DNA of 64,000 nt from the NCBI RefSeq assembly GCF_001653515.1, contig NZ_LYOY01000001.1, positions 558,001-622,000 of the forward strand, written 5' to 3'. The notes under the pieces are model-generated. The model was not told the DNA's origin. It ran no database searches and saw only the letters and a program-made list of their open reading frames with translations. This stretch comes from Streptomyces sp. ERV7. Its GTDB lineage: Bacteria; Actinomycetota; Actinomycetes; Streptomycetales; Streptomycetaceae. Of the stretch, positions 9,655 to 18,453 are shown piece after piece (position 1 is the stretch's first letter; each line of letters begins with the position of its first letter). Position numbers and translations under genes: made by a program.

Positions 9655-11777
9655 CGGTGAACTCGGGGAGCCCGGGCTGGTACCTGCGGCGGCTGACCCG
9701 GATGGGGCCGCGGGAGGTCGGCGGCCGGGTGGGCGACGCGGTGCGCAGGCGGCGTTGGCGCTCGGCGCCGCCGGACTGCCCGGCCGTGACCGGCGCCCGG
9801 TTCACCGCGGTACTGCCCGCCGGGGCCGTCGCCGCGGTGCCACCGGACGCCGCGAAACGTCTCATCGCCGAGGCGGACCGGCTGATGGACGGGCACGTCG
9901 AGTACTTCGGGGTGGCCCGCGCCGACCTGGCCGACCCGGACTGGTGGGGCGACCCGAAGACCGGGCGCCGGGCTCCGTGGGGCTACGCCTTCGACGTGCC
10001 GTACCGGAACGAGGACGCGGTCGGGGACATCAAGCAGATCTGGGAGCTGTCCCGGCATCAGTACCTCACCGTGCTCGCCGCCGCGTACGCGATCACCGGG
10101 GACGAGCGGTACGCCGAGCGGGTGGCCAAGCATCTGCGGTTGTGGTGGGCGGCCAATCCACCGCTGCGCGGCGTGCACTGGATCAGCGGCATCGAGCTGG
10201 GCATCCGGCTGCTTTCCTGGGTGTGGATCCGCCGGCTGCTCGACGGCTGGCCGGGCGCGGCCACTCTGTTCGAGGGCAACCCGGTGGCGCGCAACCAGAT
10301 CTGGCACCACCAGCGCTGGCTGGCCGCCTTCCCCAGCCGGGGGTCCTCGGCGAACAACCACGTCATCGCCGAGACCGCCGGGCAGTTCGCGGCGGCCTGC
10401 GCGTTCGGGTGGTTTCCCGCCTCGGCGCGGTGGCGAGCCGACGCGCTGCGGTCGCTGGAGCGGCAGCTGCGCGCCAACACCTTCGTCTCCGGCCTCAACC
10501 GCGAGCTGGCCACCGAGTACCACGGGCTCGTCCTTGAGCTCGGCCTGGCCGCGGTGGCCGAGGCGGATGCCGCCGGCGTGCCGGTCCCCGCGTCCGTCCG
10601 GCTCGTCCTGCTGCGGATGACCGACGCGCTCGCGGCGATCGTGGACAGCCGGCTGCGGCCGCCCCGCCAGGGGGACGCGGACGACGGCCACGGTCTGGTC
10701 GTGGACGGCGCGGGCACCGACCGCTGGGCCTCGCTGCTGGCCACCGGGGACGCCGTGTTCGGCCGGCTCGCCTGGTGGCCCACGGTGACCGGCACCGATG
10801 TGCGCACCCCGCTGCTCGCCGCGCTCATCCAGCCGTACGCGAAGAGCGGAACCGCACCGGCCGTGTCCCGCCCGGCGAGCCGACCGGCCCACTTCGCCGA
10901 CGCGGGCATGACCATCCTGCGCGGTCCGGAAGAGATCTGGTGCCGCTGCGACGGTGGTCCGCACGGCTTCCTGTCCATCGCCGCGCACGCCCACGCGGAC
11001 GCGCTGTCCGTGGAGGTCCGGCACGACGGGGTCGATGTGCTCGCCGACCCGGGGACGTTCTGCTACCACGGGCAGCCCGAGTGGCGGCGGTACTTCCGGT
11101 CGACCCTCGGCCACAACACCCTGCAACTGGACGGCGGTGACCAGTCCGTCTCCGGCGGCCCGTTCCTGTGGACCCGGCACGCCAGGAGCCGTGTCCTGGC
11201 CGCGGACACATCCGGCGACGGTGTGGCCCGCTGGTCTGCCGAGCACGACGGTTACCAGGGCTCCGTGCACCGCCGCCGGGTGGAACTGACGGCCGCGAGA
11301 GGGGAGCTGAGGGTGGTCGACGAGGTCCGCAGCCAACACAGCCCGCGCCGGGCCGCACGCCTGGTGTTCCACCTCGGCCCGGCGATCACCGCGGACCTGG
11401 TGGGGAACCGAGCCGTGCTCACCTGGACCCGGGACGGCGAGGACCGCTCCGCGGTGCTCGACCTGCCCGCGGAGCTGTCCTGGCGGGCGCATCGCGGCGA
11501 GAGCGACCCGCCGCTGGGCTGGTACTCCCCCGGCTTCGGGCGCAAGGAACCCACCACAGCGCTGGTCGGCACCGGCTTCGCCGACGCTTCGGGCGCAAGG
11601 AACCCACCACAGCGCTGGTCGGCACCGGCTTCGCCGACGACACCGCGCGGATGGCGGAGTTCACCACCGTACTCAGGTTCCGCGGCTAGGGGCGCGCGTG
11701 GGGATCAACAAGAGGCGGCACTGGGCGTGGGCGGCGGCACCGCTGGCGCTGGCCCTGCTGGCGACGACCGGCTGTGA
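9651..11777 (+). CDS. Heparinase II/III-family polysaccharide lyase, 3' end frameshifted by a 53-bp duplication
   Basis: Predicted polysaccharide lyase or processing enzyme. The N-terminal (alpha/alpha) region includes the family motif NNHVIAE at about residues 235-241, and the C-terminal beta-sandwich region contains HAHADALS with His446 and His448, both typical of heparinase II/III proteins. The ATG overlaps the preceding stop (ATGA). A perfect 53-bp tandem duplication at 11533-11639 moves the reading frame, so the protein as read ends at 11777 inside the next gene. Deleting one copy restores an end at TAG 11689 (about 661 residues), 8 bp before the next start. The core fold and catalytic motifs lie before the break, so activity may be retained. 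No signal peptide is obvious. Confidence 0.85.
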   Translation: MTVNSGSPGWYLRRLTRMGPREVGGRVGDAVRRRRWRSAPPDCPAVTGARFTAVLPAGAVAAVPPDAAKRLIAEADRLMDGHVEYFGVARADLADPDWWGDPKTGRRAPWGYAFDVPYRNEDAVGDIKQIWELSRHQYLTVLAAAYAITGDERYAERVAKHLRLWWAANPPLRGVHWISGIELGIRLLSWVWIRRLLDGWPGAATLFEGNPVARNQIWHHQRWLAAFPSRGSSANNHVIAETAGQFAAACAFGWFPASARWRADALRSLERQLRANTFVSGLNRELATEYHGLVLELGLAAVAEADAAGVPVPASVRLVLLRMTDALAAIVDSRLRPPRQGDADDGHGLVVDGAGTDRWASLLATGDAVFGRLAWWPTVTGTDVRTPLLAALIQPYAKSGTAPAVSRPASRPAHFADAGMTILRGPEEIWCRCDGGPHGFLSIAAHAHADALSVEVRHDGVDVLADPGTFCYHGQPEWRRYFRSTLGHNTLQLDGGDQSVSGGPFLWTRHARSRVLAADTSGDGVARWSAEHDGYQGSVHRRRVELTAARGELRVVDEVRSQHSPRRAARLVFHLGPAITADLVGNRAVLTWTRDGEDRSAVLDLPAELSWRAHRGESDPPLGWYSPGFGRKEPTTALVGTGFADASGARNPPQRWSAPASPTTPRGWRSSPPYSGSAARGARGDQQEAALGVGGGTAGAGPAGDDRL
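11533..11639 (+). repeat. Perfect 53-bp tandem duplication
   Basis: Positions 11533-11585 are repeated exactly at 11586-11638, with one further identical base, giving 54 bp of identity at a period of 53. As 53 is not a multiple of 3, the second copy is read in a different frame from the first. It lies in the last 60 codons of the lyase gene. Confidence 0.97.
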
Positions 11778-13233
11778 GAGCACACCGGGCGCCTCGGCGG
11801 AGCCGAAGGCCGCGCCGACCACATCCGCCGCCCGGTCCGTGGCCCGGGTGTGCGCCAAACCCGCGGCCGGGCCGGCGACGGCGCCTGCGGGCGCGGTGAC
11901 GGTCGACCCCGCGGTGGCCGGTGATCTGGCCGCGAAGACCAAGAGCAGCCCCCCGCACACCACGTTCTGGCTTCGGCCGGGCAAGCACCGGCTCGACCCG
12001 GACCGCTACGCCCAGGTCATCCCCAAGGAGGGGAACAGCTACCTCGGCGCGCCGGGCGCGGTGCTCGACGGCCACAAGACCAACCAGTACGCGTTCGGCG
12101 GCAGCGCGCGCGACGTCACCATCCGCTATCTGACCGTGCAGGGATTCGTCGCGCCGCAGAACGAGGGCGTGGTCAACCATGACTCGGCCGACGGATGGGT
12201 GATCGAACACGCGACGATCCAGGACAACTCCGGCGCCGGGCTGATGGCCGGTGCCCGCCAGCAGGTCCGCGCCAGTTGCCTGCGCGGCAACGGACAGTAC
12301 GGGATGAACGCGTACAAGACCGGTGACCCCATCAGCGGCCTGGTGGTCGAGGGCAACGAGATCGTGGGCAACAACACCGACGACTGGGAGCGGCGGCGGG
12401 AGGGTTGCGGCTGCACCGGAGGCATCAAGTTCTGGGCCGTCAACGGCGCCGACATACGCGGCAACTGGGTGCACGACAACCGTGGAACCGGGTTGTGGGC
12501 GGACACCAACAACAACGACTTCCGCATCGAGAACAACGTGCTGGAGGCCAACGACGGTGCCGCGCTGATCTACGAGACCAGCTACAACGCGGTCATCCGG
12601 AACAACACGATCCTGCGGAACAACTGGGTCGAGGGCCGCAAGTACGCCGACCGCGGCGACACCTTCCCGTTCGCGACCGTCTACCTGTCGGAGTCCGGCG
12701 GCGAACCACGGATCCGGGCCCGTACGGACAAGATCGACATCTACCGGAACGTGCTGGAGAACAACTGGTCCGGCATCACCCTGTGGGAGAACGCCGACCG
12801 GTTCTGCAACAGCCCGGCCAACACCTCGTCCGGCGACTGCACGCTGCTGGTGCCGCACTCCGACCGCTGCGCGCGGCCGGCGATCGCCACCGCGCCGCTC
12901 TACACCGACTGCCGGTGGAAGACCCAGCGGGTGGACATCCACGACAACCGCTTCCTGCTGGACACCGCCGTCGTCGACTGCACGGTCAAGTGCGACCGCA
13001 TGGCGGTCCTCGCCAACTACGGCACCTATCCGGACTGGTCGCCGTACCAGGGCGAGCAGGTGGCCGAGGCGATCACCCTCAAGCAGCGCAACCGCTGGCA
13101 CGACAACGTCTACGTCGGACCATGGAAGTTCGTCGCCCACGACCCGAGCCGGGTGCTCGAATTCATGCAGTGGCAGGCCACGCCGTATCTGCAGGACGCC
13201 GGCAGCACCCTGGCCCCACGGGCCGGTGGTTGA
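11698..13233 (+). CDS. Secreted right-handed parallel beta-helix protein
   Basis: A 511-residue protein with an N-terminal export signal (basic MGINKRR, then an Ala/Leu-rich core) ending at LLATTGC, which may be a lipobox although residue -3 is Thr. The body is rich in Asn-containing turns and repeated short strands (NNT, DNxG, GNxI), as in pectate lyase/AlgG-like beta-helices that bind, epimerise or cleave polysaccharides. No catalytic residue can be assigned by eye. It follows the lyase and precedes the polymerase-like gene, consistent with work on the exported polymer. The GTG start is inside the frameshifted tail of the lyase gene. Confidence 0.85.
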   Translation: MGINKRRHWAWAAAPLALALLATTGCESTPGASAEPKAAPTTSAARSVARVCAKPAAGPATAPAGAVTVDPAVAGDLAAKTKSSPPHTTFWLRPGKHRLDPDRYAQVIPKEGNSYLGAPGAVLDGHKTNQYAFGGSARDVTIRYLTVQGFVAPQNEGVVNHDSADGWVIEHATIQDNSGAGLMAGARQQVRASCLRGNGQYGMNAYKTGDPISGLVVEGNEIVGNNTDDWERRREGCGCTGGIKFWAVNGADIRGNWVHDNRGTGLWADTNNNDFRIENNVLEANDGAALIYETSYNAVIRNNTILRNNWVEGRKYADRGDTFPFATVYLSESGGEPRIRARTDKIDIYRNVLENNWSGITLWENADRFCNSPANTSSGDCTLLVPHSDRCARPAIATAPLYTDCRWKTQRVDIHDNRFLLDTAVVDCTVKCDRMAVLANYGTYPDWSPYQGEQVAEAITLKQRNRWHDNVYVGPWKFVAHDPSRVLEFMQWQATPYLQDAGSTLAPRAGG

Positions 13234-13234
13234 G

Positions 13235-14533
13235 ATGGGCGGACACCTGATACGCGGTGGGCTGCCGGGCGGAACGGAGACGGCGGACGCACAGCCCGGC
13301 GCCGAACCGCGCCCCGACGGCACACCGAGGACCGTCGGCATGGTCTGGGGGCTGCTGATCCTCAACACGCTCGGCTCCGCCGGGGCGAAGACCATCATCC
13401 CGCTGCCGCGCTCCCTCATCCAGCTCGTCACCATGGGCTCGCTGGTCGCCGCGTTCGCGCTGGCGCTGGCGCTCAACCTCCGGCTGCGCATCAGATCCAG
13501 CGCCTTCCTGTTCCTGCTCACCCTGCTGCTCGTACCGAGCGTGATCTCCAGCGCGCATCTGGAGTCCGGGTTCGGCGCGCTGTTCCGGTGCACCAGGCTG
13601 GCTCTCTTCGTCGGCACGCTGTGGCTGCTCGGCCGCTGGTGGGACGGTGGTCTGACGTTCGTCCGGCACCACATCCGGATGTACTTCGCGGTGCTCGGTT
13701 CGGTGGCCGCGGGCTTGGTCGTCTCCCCGGGCGCGGCCATGCCCGAGCTCTACGGCGGGCGCCTCGTCGGCGCGTTGTGGCCGCTCACACCGCCGCAGAT
13801 CGGACAGTACGCCGCGGTGATCATCGGGCTCACCGTGCTGCTCGTACTGGGCCGCCGGACCGACCGGGCGAGCGCGGCGGTGATCATCGTGCCGTCACTC
13901 GTCCTGCTCGCCCTGACCCATACCCGGACGGCGACGCTCGGCCTGTTCGTCGGGCTGACGTTGGCGATCACCTCGCTCGTCCTGACCAGCGCCGCCGCCC
14001 GCCGGTTCTTCACCTGGGCGGTGTTGTCCGCCACGGTGGCCGCGGTGGGGTTCAGCTCCGCGCTCCAGGCGTGGTTCCTGCGCGGACAGAGCAAGGAGAA
14101 CTTCTCCAACCTCACCGGCCGGGCCAAGGTCTGGGACGCCCTGCTCGCCGCGCCCCGGACGACCGCGGAGAAGGTGTTCGGGGTGGGCCTGGGCGACAAG
14201 TCGTTCGGCGGGCTGCCGATCGACAACAGCTGGCTGGCCGTCTACAACGAACAGGGTCTGATCGGCGTCGTCCTGGTGGCGGCGATCATCATCGTCCTCG
14301 CCGGCATCGCGTTGCTGCGACCGCCGTCGCTGTCGAGGGCCTGCGCGATCTTCCTGATCAGCTACTGCGCGATCGCGTCGTACACCGAGGCCGGTCTGGG
14401 CGACGCCTCGCCGTATCTGCTGCATCTGGCCGTGGCGGCCTCACTGCTCGCGGCGCCCGCCGAGGACGCGCCCCTCTCCACGCCCGCAGTTCCCCGACGA
14501 CGTGTCCCGCGATGGGCCAGGGATCGGAAGTGA
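13235..14533 (+). CDS. O-antigen ligase/polymerase (Wzy)-like membrane protein
   Basis: Polytopic membrane protein of about 432 residues with roughly ten hydrophobic segments and a large extracytoplasmic loop before the last segments. This is the layout of the O-antigen ligase/WaaL-Wzy family that joins or polymerises lipid-linked oligosaccharides. The sequence around FGVGLGDKSFGGLPIDNSWL matches the family's typical position between loop and C-terminal helices. An ATG at 13235 is preferred (GGTGG 5 bp upstream); GTG at 13226 is an in-frame alternative overlapping the previous stop. It is the only polymerase candidate in the cluster. Confidence 0.83.
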   Translation: MGGHLIRGGLPGGTETADAQPGAEPRPDGTPRTVGMVWGLLILNTLGSAGAKTIIPLPRSLIQLVTMGSLVAAFALALALNLRLRIRSSAFLFLLTLLLVPSVISSAHLESGFGALFRCTRLALFVGTLWLLGRWWDGGLTFVRHHIRMYFAVLGSVAAGLVVSPGAAMPELYGGRLVGALWPLTPPQIGQYAAVIIGLTVLLVLGRRTDRASAAVIIVPSLVLLALTHTRTATLGLFVGLTLAITSLVLTSAAARRFFTWAVLSATVAAVGFSSALQAWFLRGQSKENFSNLTGRAKVWDALLAAPRTTAEKVFGVGLGDKSFGGLPIDNSWLAVYNEQGLIGVVLVAAIIIVLAGIALLRPPSLSRACAIFLISYCAIASYTEAGLGDASPYLLHLAVAASLLAAPAEDAPLSTPAVPRRRVPRWARDRK

Positions 14534-15783
14534 CCTCACAGATGCACGTCCTCGTGGTGCACAACCGCTACTCCTCAGCGCAGCCGAGCGGCGAGAACAA
14601 GGTCGTCGACCAGGAGGTGGAGCTGCTGCGCGCGGCCGGCCACCGGGTCGAGGTGTTCGAGCGGCGCAGCGACGACATCGGCGCCATGTCCCTCCTCGCC
14701 AAGGTCGCGGTGCCCCTGCGGGTGCCGTGGAACCCGGCGGTCCGCACGGAGCTCACCGCCCGGCTCCGCGCCGAGCGGCCGGACATCGTCCACGTCCACA
14801 ACGTCTTCCCGCTCCTGTCGCCCGCGGTGCTCGCCGCCTGCGCCGACGCCGGTGTGCCCGCCGTCGCCACACTGCACAACTACACCCAGGTCTGCCCGCC
14901 CGGCACGCTGCAGCGGGACGGCCGGCCGTGCACCGAGTGCGTCGGGGCGACTCCGCTGCCCGCCGTCCGGCACGGCTGCTACCGCAGCTCCCGCCTCGCG
15001 ACGGTGCCGCTCGCGGTCAGCCTGTCGGTCAACCGGCGGCGGTGGTGGTCCGGTGTGGACCGGTTCTTCTGCATCTCCGCGGCGCAGCGCGACGTCCTGG
15101 CGCGGGCCGGCATGCCGGCCGAGCGGCTGGCGGTGAAGCACAACTTCGTGCCCGAACCGGGCGTCCGCCGAGCGGGCGCCGGCGAGCACGTGCTCTATCT
15201 CGGCCGGCTCGCGGAGGCCAAGGGTGTACGGCTGCTCATGGCCGCGTGGGACGAGATCGCCGCGAGCGGCGGTGTGGGCGTGCCGCTCGTGATCGCCGGC
15301 ACGGGGCCGCTGGAGCCGGAGGTGACCGCCTGGGCGGCGGGCCGGGACGACGTGCGCCACGTCGGTCTGTACGACCCGGCCCAGTGCCGGGAGGCCATCG
15401 CGCGATCGGTCGCGGTGGTGGCTCCATCGACGTGGCTGGAGGCGTTCGGCCTGGTGGTCGTGGAGGCGATGGCGGCCGGGGTCCCGACCGTCGCCGCCGG
15501 TCACGGCGCCTTCGTCGAACTCGTCGAGGACGGCGTGACCGGGCTGCTGCACCGGCCGGGCGAGTCCGCCTCGCTCGCGTCCTGCGTGCGCCGGATCGCG
15601 GCCGAGCCGGACCGCAACCAGGAGATGGGCCGGGCGGCCCGGCGCCGTTACGAGCAGGGGTTCAGCCCGGCCGTCGGCCTGGAGCGCCTGGTGGAGGAGT
15701 ACCGCACCGCGATCGCGGGGCGGTCAGCACTGACTCGCGGCGGGGACACCCGCGCGAGCAGGGGGGATGGGGACAGTAGATGA
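14530..15783 (+). CDS. Glycosyltransferase family 4
   Basis: A 417-residue GT-B enzyme. The N-terminal domain begins MHVLVVHNRYSSAQPSGEN, with the glycine-rich acceptor loop; the C-terminal domain has LYLGRLAEAKGVRLLMAAW and the EX7E motif in EAFGLVVVEAMAAGVPTVA. A Cys-bearing stretch (CPPGTLQRDGRPCTEC) is a known insert in a subset of GT4 enzymes. The GTG start overlaps the previous stop (GTGA), with GGATCGG upstream. It probably transfers a sugar to the lipid-linked repeat unit at the inner face of the membrane. Confidence 0.92.
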   Translation: MTSQMHVLVVHNRYSSAQPSGENKVVDQEVELLRAAGHRVEVFERRSDDIGAMSLLAKVAVPLRVPWNPAVRTELTARLRAERPDIVHVHNVFPLLSPAVLAACADAGVPAVATLHNYTQVCPPGTLQRDGRPCTECVGATPLPAVRHGCYRSSRLATVPLAVSLSVNRRRWWSGVDRFFCISAAQRDVLARAGMPAERLAVKHNFVPEPGVRRAGAGEHVLYLGRLAEAKGVRLLMAAWDEIAASGGVGVPLVIAGTGPLEPEVTAWAAGRDDVRHVGLYDPAQCREAIARSVAVVAPSTWLEAFGLVVVEAMAAGVPTVAAGHGAFVELVEDGVTGLLHRPGESASLASCVRRIAAEPDRNQEMGRAARRRYEQGFSPAVGLERLVEEYRTAIAGRSALTRGGDTRASRGDGDSR

Positions 15784-17015
15784 CACGATGCCGACTCTGC
15801 GGCTCGGAAGCGATGGCGAGCGTCGTCGACCTCGGGGCGACGCCACCATGTGAGAGCTTCCTCGCCGCGGACCAACTCGACCAGCCGGAGCCCGCGTACC
15901 CGTTGCACCTGCGGGTCTGCACCGACTGCTGGCTCGCGCAGATTCCTCCGCTGATCACGCCGGAGGAGACGTTCAAGGAGTACGCGTACTTCTCCTCGTA
16001 CTCCACCTCCTGGGTGGAGCACGCGCGCACGTTCGTCGCCGACGCCGTCCAGCGGGTGGGTCTCGGCCCCGACGCCTTCGTGGTGGAGGTCGCGAGCAAC
16101 GACGGCTATCTGCTGAGGCACGTGGTGGACCGGGGGATCCGCTGTCTCGGCATCGAGCCGTCGGTGAACGTCGGCGCCGCCGCGCGGGACGCGGGTGTGC
16201 CGACGCTCACGGAGTTCCTGAGCCCGGACACCGGCTCGGCCGTCCGCGAGGAGCACGGCCCGGCGGACCTGGTCGTGGCCAACAACGTGTACGCGCACAT
16301 CCCCGACGTGGTCGGCTTCACCCAGGGGCTGCGCGCCCTGGTCGCCGACGACGGCTGGGTCTCCATCGAGGTGCAGCACCTGCTGACCCTGATCGAGGAG
16401 AACCAGTACGACACGATCTACCACGAGCACTTCCAGTACTACACGGTCGCGTCCGCGATCCGGGCACTGGCCCGCGGCGGACTCGCCCTGGTGGACGTCG
16501 AGTTGCTGCCCACGCACGGCGGCTCCATCCGGCTGTGGGCCCGGCCCACCGAGGTGGCGGGCGAGCCGTCCCAGCGGGTGTCCGACGTGCTGGCCAGGGA
16601 GAAGGCCGCCGGCCTCCAGGAGCTGTCCGGGTACACCGATTTCTCCGCCCGGGTGGCCAAGGTGCGCCGGGACCTGCTGCGGTTCCTCGTCGAGGCGGCC
16701 GAGCGCGGCGAGAGGGTCGTCGGCTACGGAGCCCCGGGCAAGGGAAACACCCTGCTCAACCACTGCGGCATCCGGCCCGACCTGCTCGCGTACACCGTCG
16801 ACCGCAACCCCTACAAGCACGGCCGGTTCACCCCGGGCACCCGTATCCCGATCCTGCCGCCCGAGCAGATAGCCGCCGACAGACCGGACTACGTCCTCGT
16901 CCTGCCGTGGAACCTCCGGGCCGAACTGGTCGAGCAGCTGTCCTTCGTCCACGAATGGGGCGGCCGGCTGGTCTTCCCCATCCCGGAATTGAGCATTGTC
17001 GAGGCCACATCATGA
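15780..17015 (+). CDS. SAM-dependent sugar C-methyltransferase
   Basis: A 411-residue protein with the three-part layout of NDP-hexose C-methyltransferases of the TylC3/NovU type: an N-terminal zinc-binding region (CRLCGS at residues 4-9 and CTDCW further on), a central class I SAM domain with VVEVASNDGYLLR as motif I, and a C-terminal Rossmann-like domain (VVGYGAPGKGNTLLNHC). It would place a methyl branch on C3 of a keto-deoxysugar nucleotide. The ATG overlaps the previous stop. It opens the modified-sugar cassette. Confidence 0.9.
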   Translation: MTRCRLCGSEAMASVVDLGATPPCESFLAADQLDQPEPAYPLHLRVCTDCWLAQIPPLITPEETFKEYAYFSSYSTSWVEHARTFVADAVQRVGLGPDAFVVEVASNDGYLLRHVVDRGIRCLGIEPSVNVGAAARDAGVPTLTEFLSPDTGSAVREEHGPADLVVANNVYAHIPDVVGFTQGLRALVADDGWVSIEVQHLLTLIEENQYDTIYHEHFQYYTVASAIRALARGGLALVDVELLPTHGGSIRLWARPTEVAGEPSQRVSDVLAREKAAGLQELSGYTDFSARVAKVRRDLLRFLVEAAERGERVVGYGAPGKGNTLLNHCGIRPDLLAYTVDRNPYKHGRFTPGTRIPILPPEQIAADRPDYVLVLPWNLRAELVEQLSFVHEWGGRLVFPIPELSIVEATS

Positions 17016-17806
17016 AGGTCGTTCTGTTCTGCGGCGGTTACGGGATGCGGATGCGCAGCGGAGCCGCCGACGACGTGCCCAAGCCGATGGCGATGGTCGG
17101 CCCGCGACCGCTGATCTGGCATGTGATGCGCTACTACGCGCACTTCGGGCACACGGAGTTCATCCTGTGCCTCGGGTACGGGGCCCACCACATCAAGGAC
17201 TTCTTCCTCAATTACCAGGAGACGACGTCCAACGACTTCGTGCTGCGGGGCGGGCGTACCGAGCTGCTGTCCACCGATATCGCCGACTGGACGATCACGT
17301 TCGCGCAGACCGGCGTCGAGTCACCGATCGGGGAGCGGCTGCGCCGGGTGCGGCACCACCTGGACGGCGACGAGATGTTCCTCGCCAACTACGCCGATGT
17401 GCTCACCGACGCCCCGCTGCCGCAGATGATCGAGAACTTCGCCCGGCGCGACGCCGGTGCGTCGATGATGGTGGTGCCTCCCCAGTCCTCGTTCCACTGC
17501 GTGGAGTTGGGCGAGGACGGCCTGGTGGGCGGTATCACCGCGGTGAGCGAACTGCCGCTGTGGGAGAACGGCGGCTACTTCGTGCTGCGCCAGGAGGTCT
17601 TCGACCACATACCGGAGGGCGGTGACCTGGTCGCCGACGGCTGCGCCCAACTGGCCAAGCAGGGCCGCCTCGTGGCGCACCAGCACCGCGGCTTCTGGAA
17701 GCCGACCGACACCGTGAAGGAGCGGGCCGCGCTCGACGACGCCTACGCCCGGGGCGACCGCCCGTGGGCCGTGTGGGAACGGGACGGCGCGGGGGTGCGG
17801 GCGTGA
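17012..17806 (+). CDS. rfbF: Glucose-1-phosphate cytidylyltransferase-like sugar nucleotidyltransferase
   Basis: A 264-residue nucleotidyltransferase that would form CDP-glucose from CTP and glucose 1-phosphate. The N-terminal signature FCGGYGMRMR is followed by DVPKPMAMVG and RPLIWHVMRYYAHFG, which are closer to RfbF/DdhA cytidylyltransferases than to RmlA or GalU. ATG start in an ATGA overlap. It suggests that the sugar made by this cassette is activated with CDP. No CDP-glucose 4,6-dehydratase is obvious in the window unless the SDR at 18454 serves that role. Confidence 0.87.
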   Translation: MKVVLFCGGYGMRMRSGAADDVPKPMAMVGPRPLIWHVMRYYAHFGHTEFILCLGYGAHHIKDFFLNYQETTSNDFVLRGGRTELLSTDIADWTITFAQTGVESPIGERLRRVRHHLDGDEMFLANYADVLTDAPLPQMIENFARRDAGASMMVVPPQSSFHCVELGEDGLVGGITAVSELPLWENGGYFVLRQEVFDHIPEGGDLVADGCAQLAKQGRLVAHQHRGFWKPTDTVKERAALDDAYARGDRPWAVWERDGAGVRA

Positions 17807-18450
17807 TCCGGCTCGGGGCCCGGCCCCTGGACCGGATCGTCGCGGTGGGCGCGCACTGCGACGACATCGCCATCGGGGCGGGCGGCACGCTGCTCACGCT
17901 GTGCCTCGCGCGGCCGGGCATCCGTGTCGACGCGCTGGTGCTCTCCGGCGGTGGCGGCGAGCGGGAGCAGGAGGAGCGGGCCGCGCTCGCCGCCTTCTGC
18001 CCGGGCTCCGACCTGCGGCTGACCGTGCACAAGCTGCCGGACGGCCGGCTGCCGGCGCACTGGGAGGAGGCCAAGTCCGCGGTGGAGGAGCTGCGCGAGC
18101 GGACCGAGCCGGATCTCGTGCTCGCCCCGCGCACCGACGACGCGCACCAGGACCACCGCGGTCTGGCGCGGTTGATACCCACCGCGTTCCGCGACCACCT
18201 CGTGCTCGGCTACGAGATCGTCAAGTGGGACGGCGATCTCGGCCGTCCGACGGCGTACCAGCCGCTGTCGCCGGAGATCGCCGAACAGAAGGTGCGGCTG
18301 CTGCAGGAGCACTACCCCTCGCAGCGGCACCGGCCCTGGTACGACCGGGAGGCCTTCCTCGGTCTCGCGCGTATCCGCGGCATCGAATGCCACGCGCGCT
18401 ACGCCGAGGCGTTCGCCGTCACCAAACTCACTCTCGACCTGGGGGAATGA
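17803..18450 (+). CDS. PIG-L/LmbE-family deacetylase
   Basis: A 215-residue zinc-dependent N-deacetylase of the GlcNAc-PI/MshB superfamily. The first metal motif reads VGAHCDDIAIGAGG (AHCDD in place of the usual AHPDD) and the second is DDAHQDHRG (HxDH type). The GTG start overlaps the previous stop. The neighbours are sugar-nucleotide enzymes, so an N-acyl sugar or a sugar nucleotide is the likely substrate; the natural substrate cannot be told from sequence. Confidence 0.9.
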   Translation: MIRLGARPLDRIVAVGAHCDDIAIGAGGTLLTLCLARPGIRVDALVLSGGGGEREQEERAALAAFCPGSDLRLTVHKLPDGRLPAHWEEAKSAVEELRERTEPDLVLAPRTDDAHQDHRGLARLIPTAFRDHLVLGYEIVKWDGDLGRPTAYQPLSPEIAEQKVRLLQEHYPSQRHRPWYDREAFLGLARIRGIECHARYAEAFAVTKLTLDLGE

Positions 18451-18453
18451 ACA

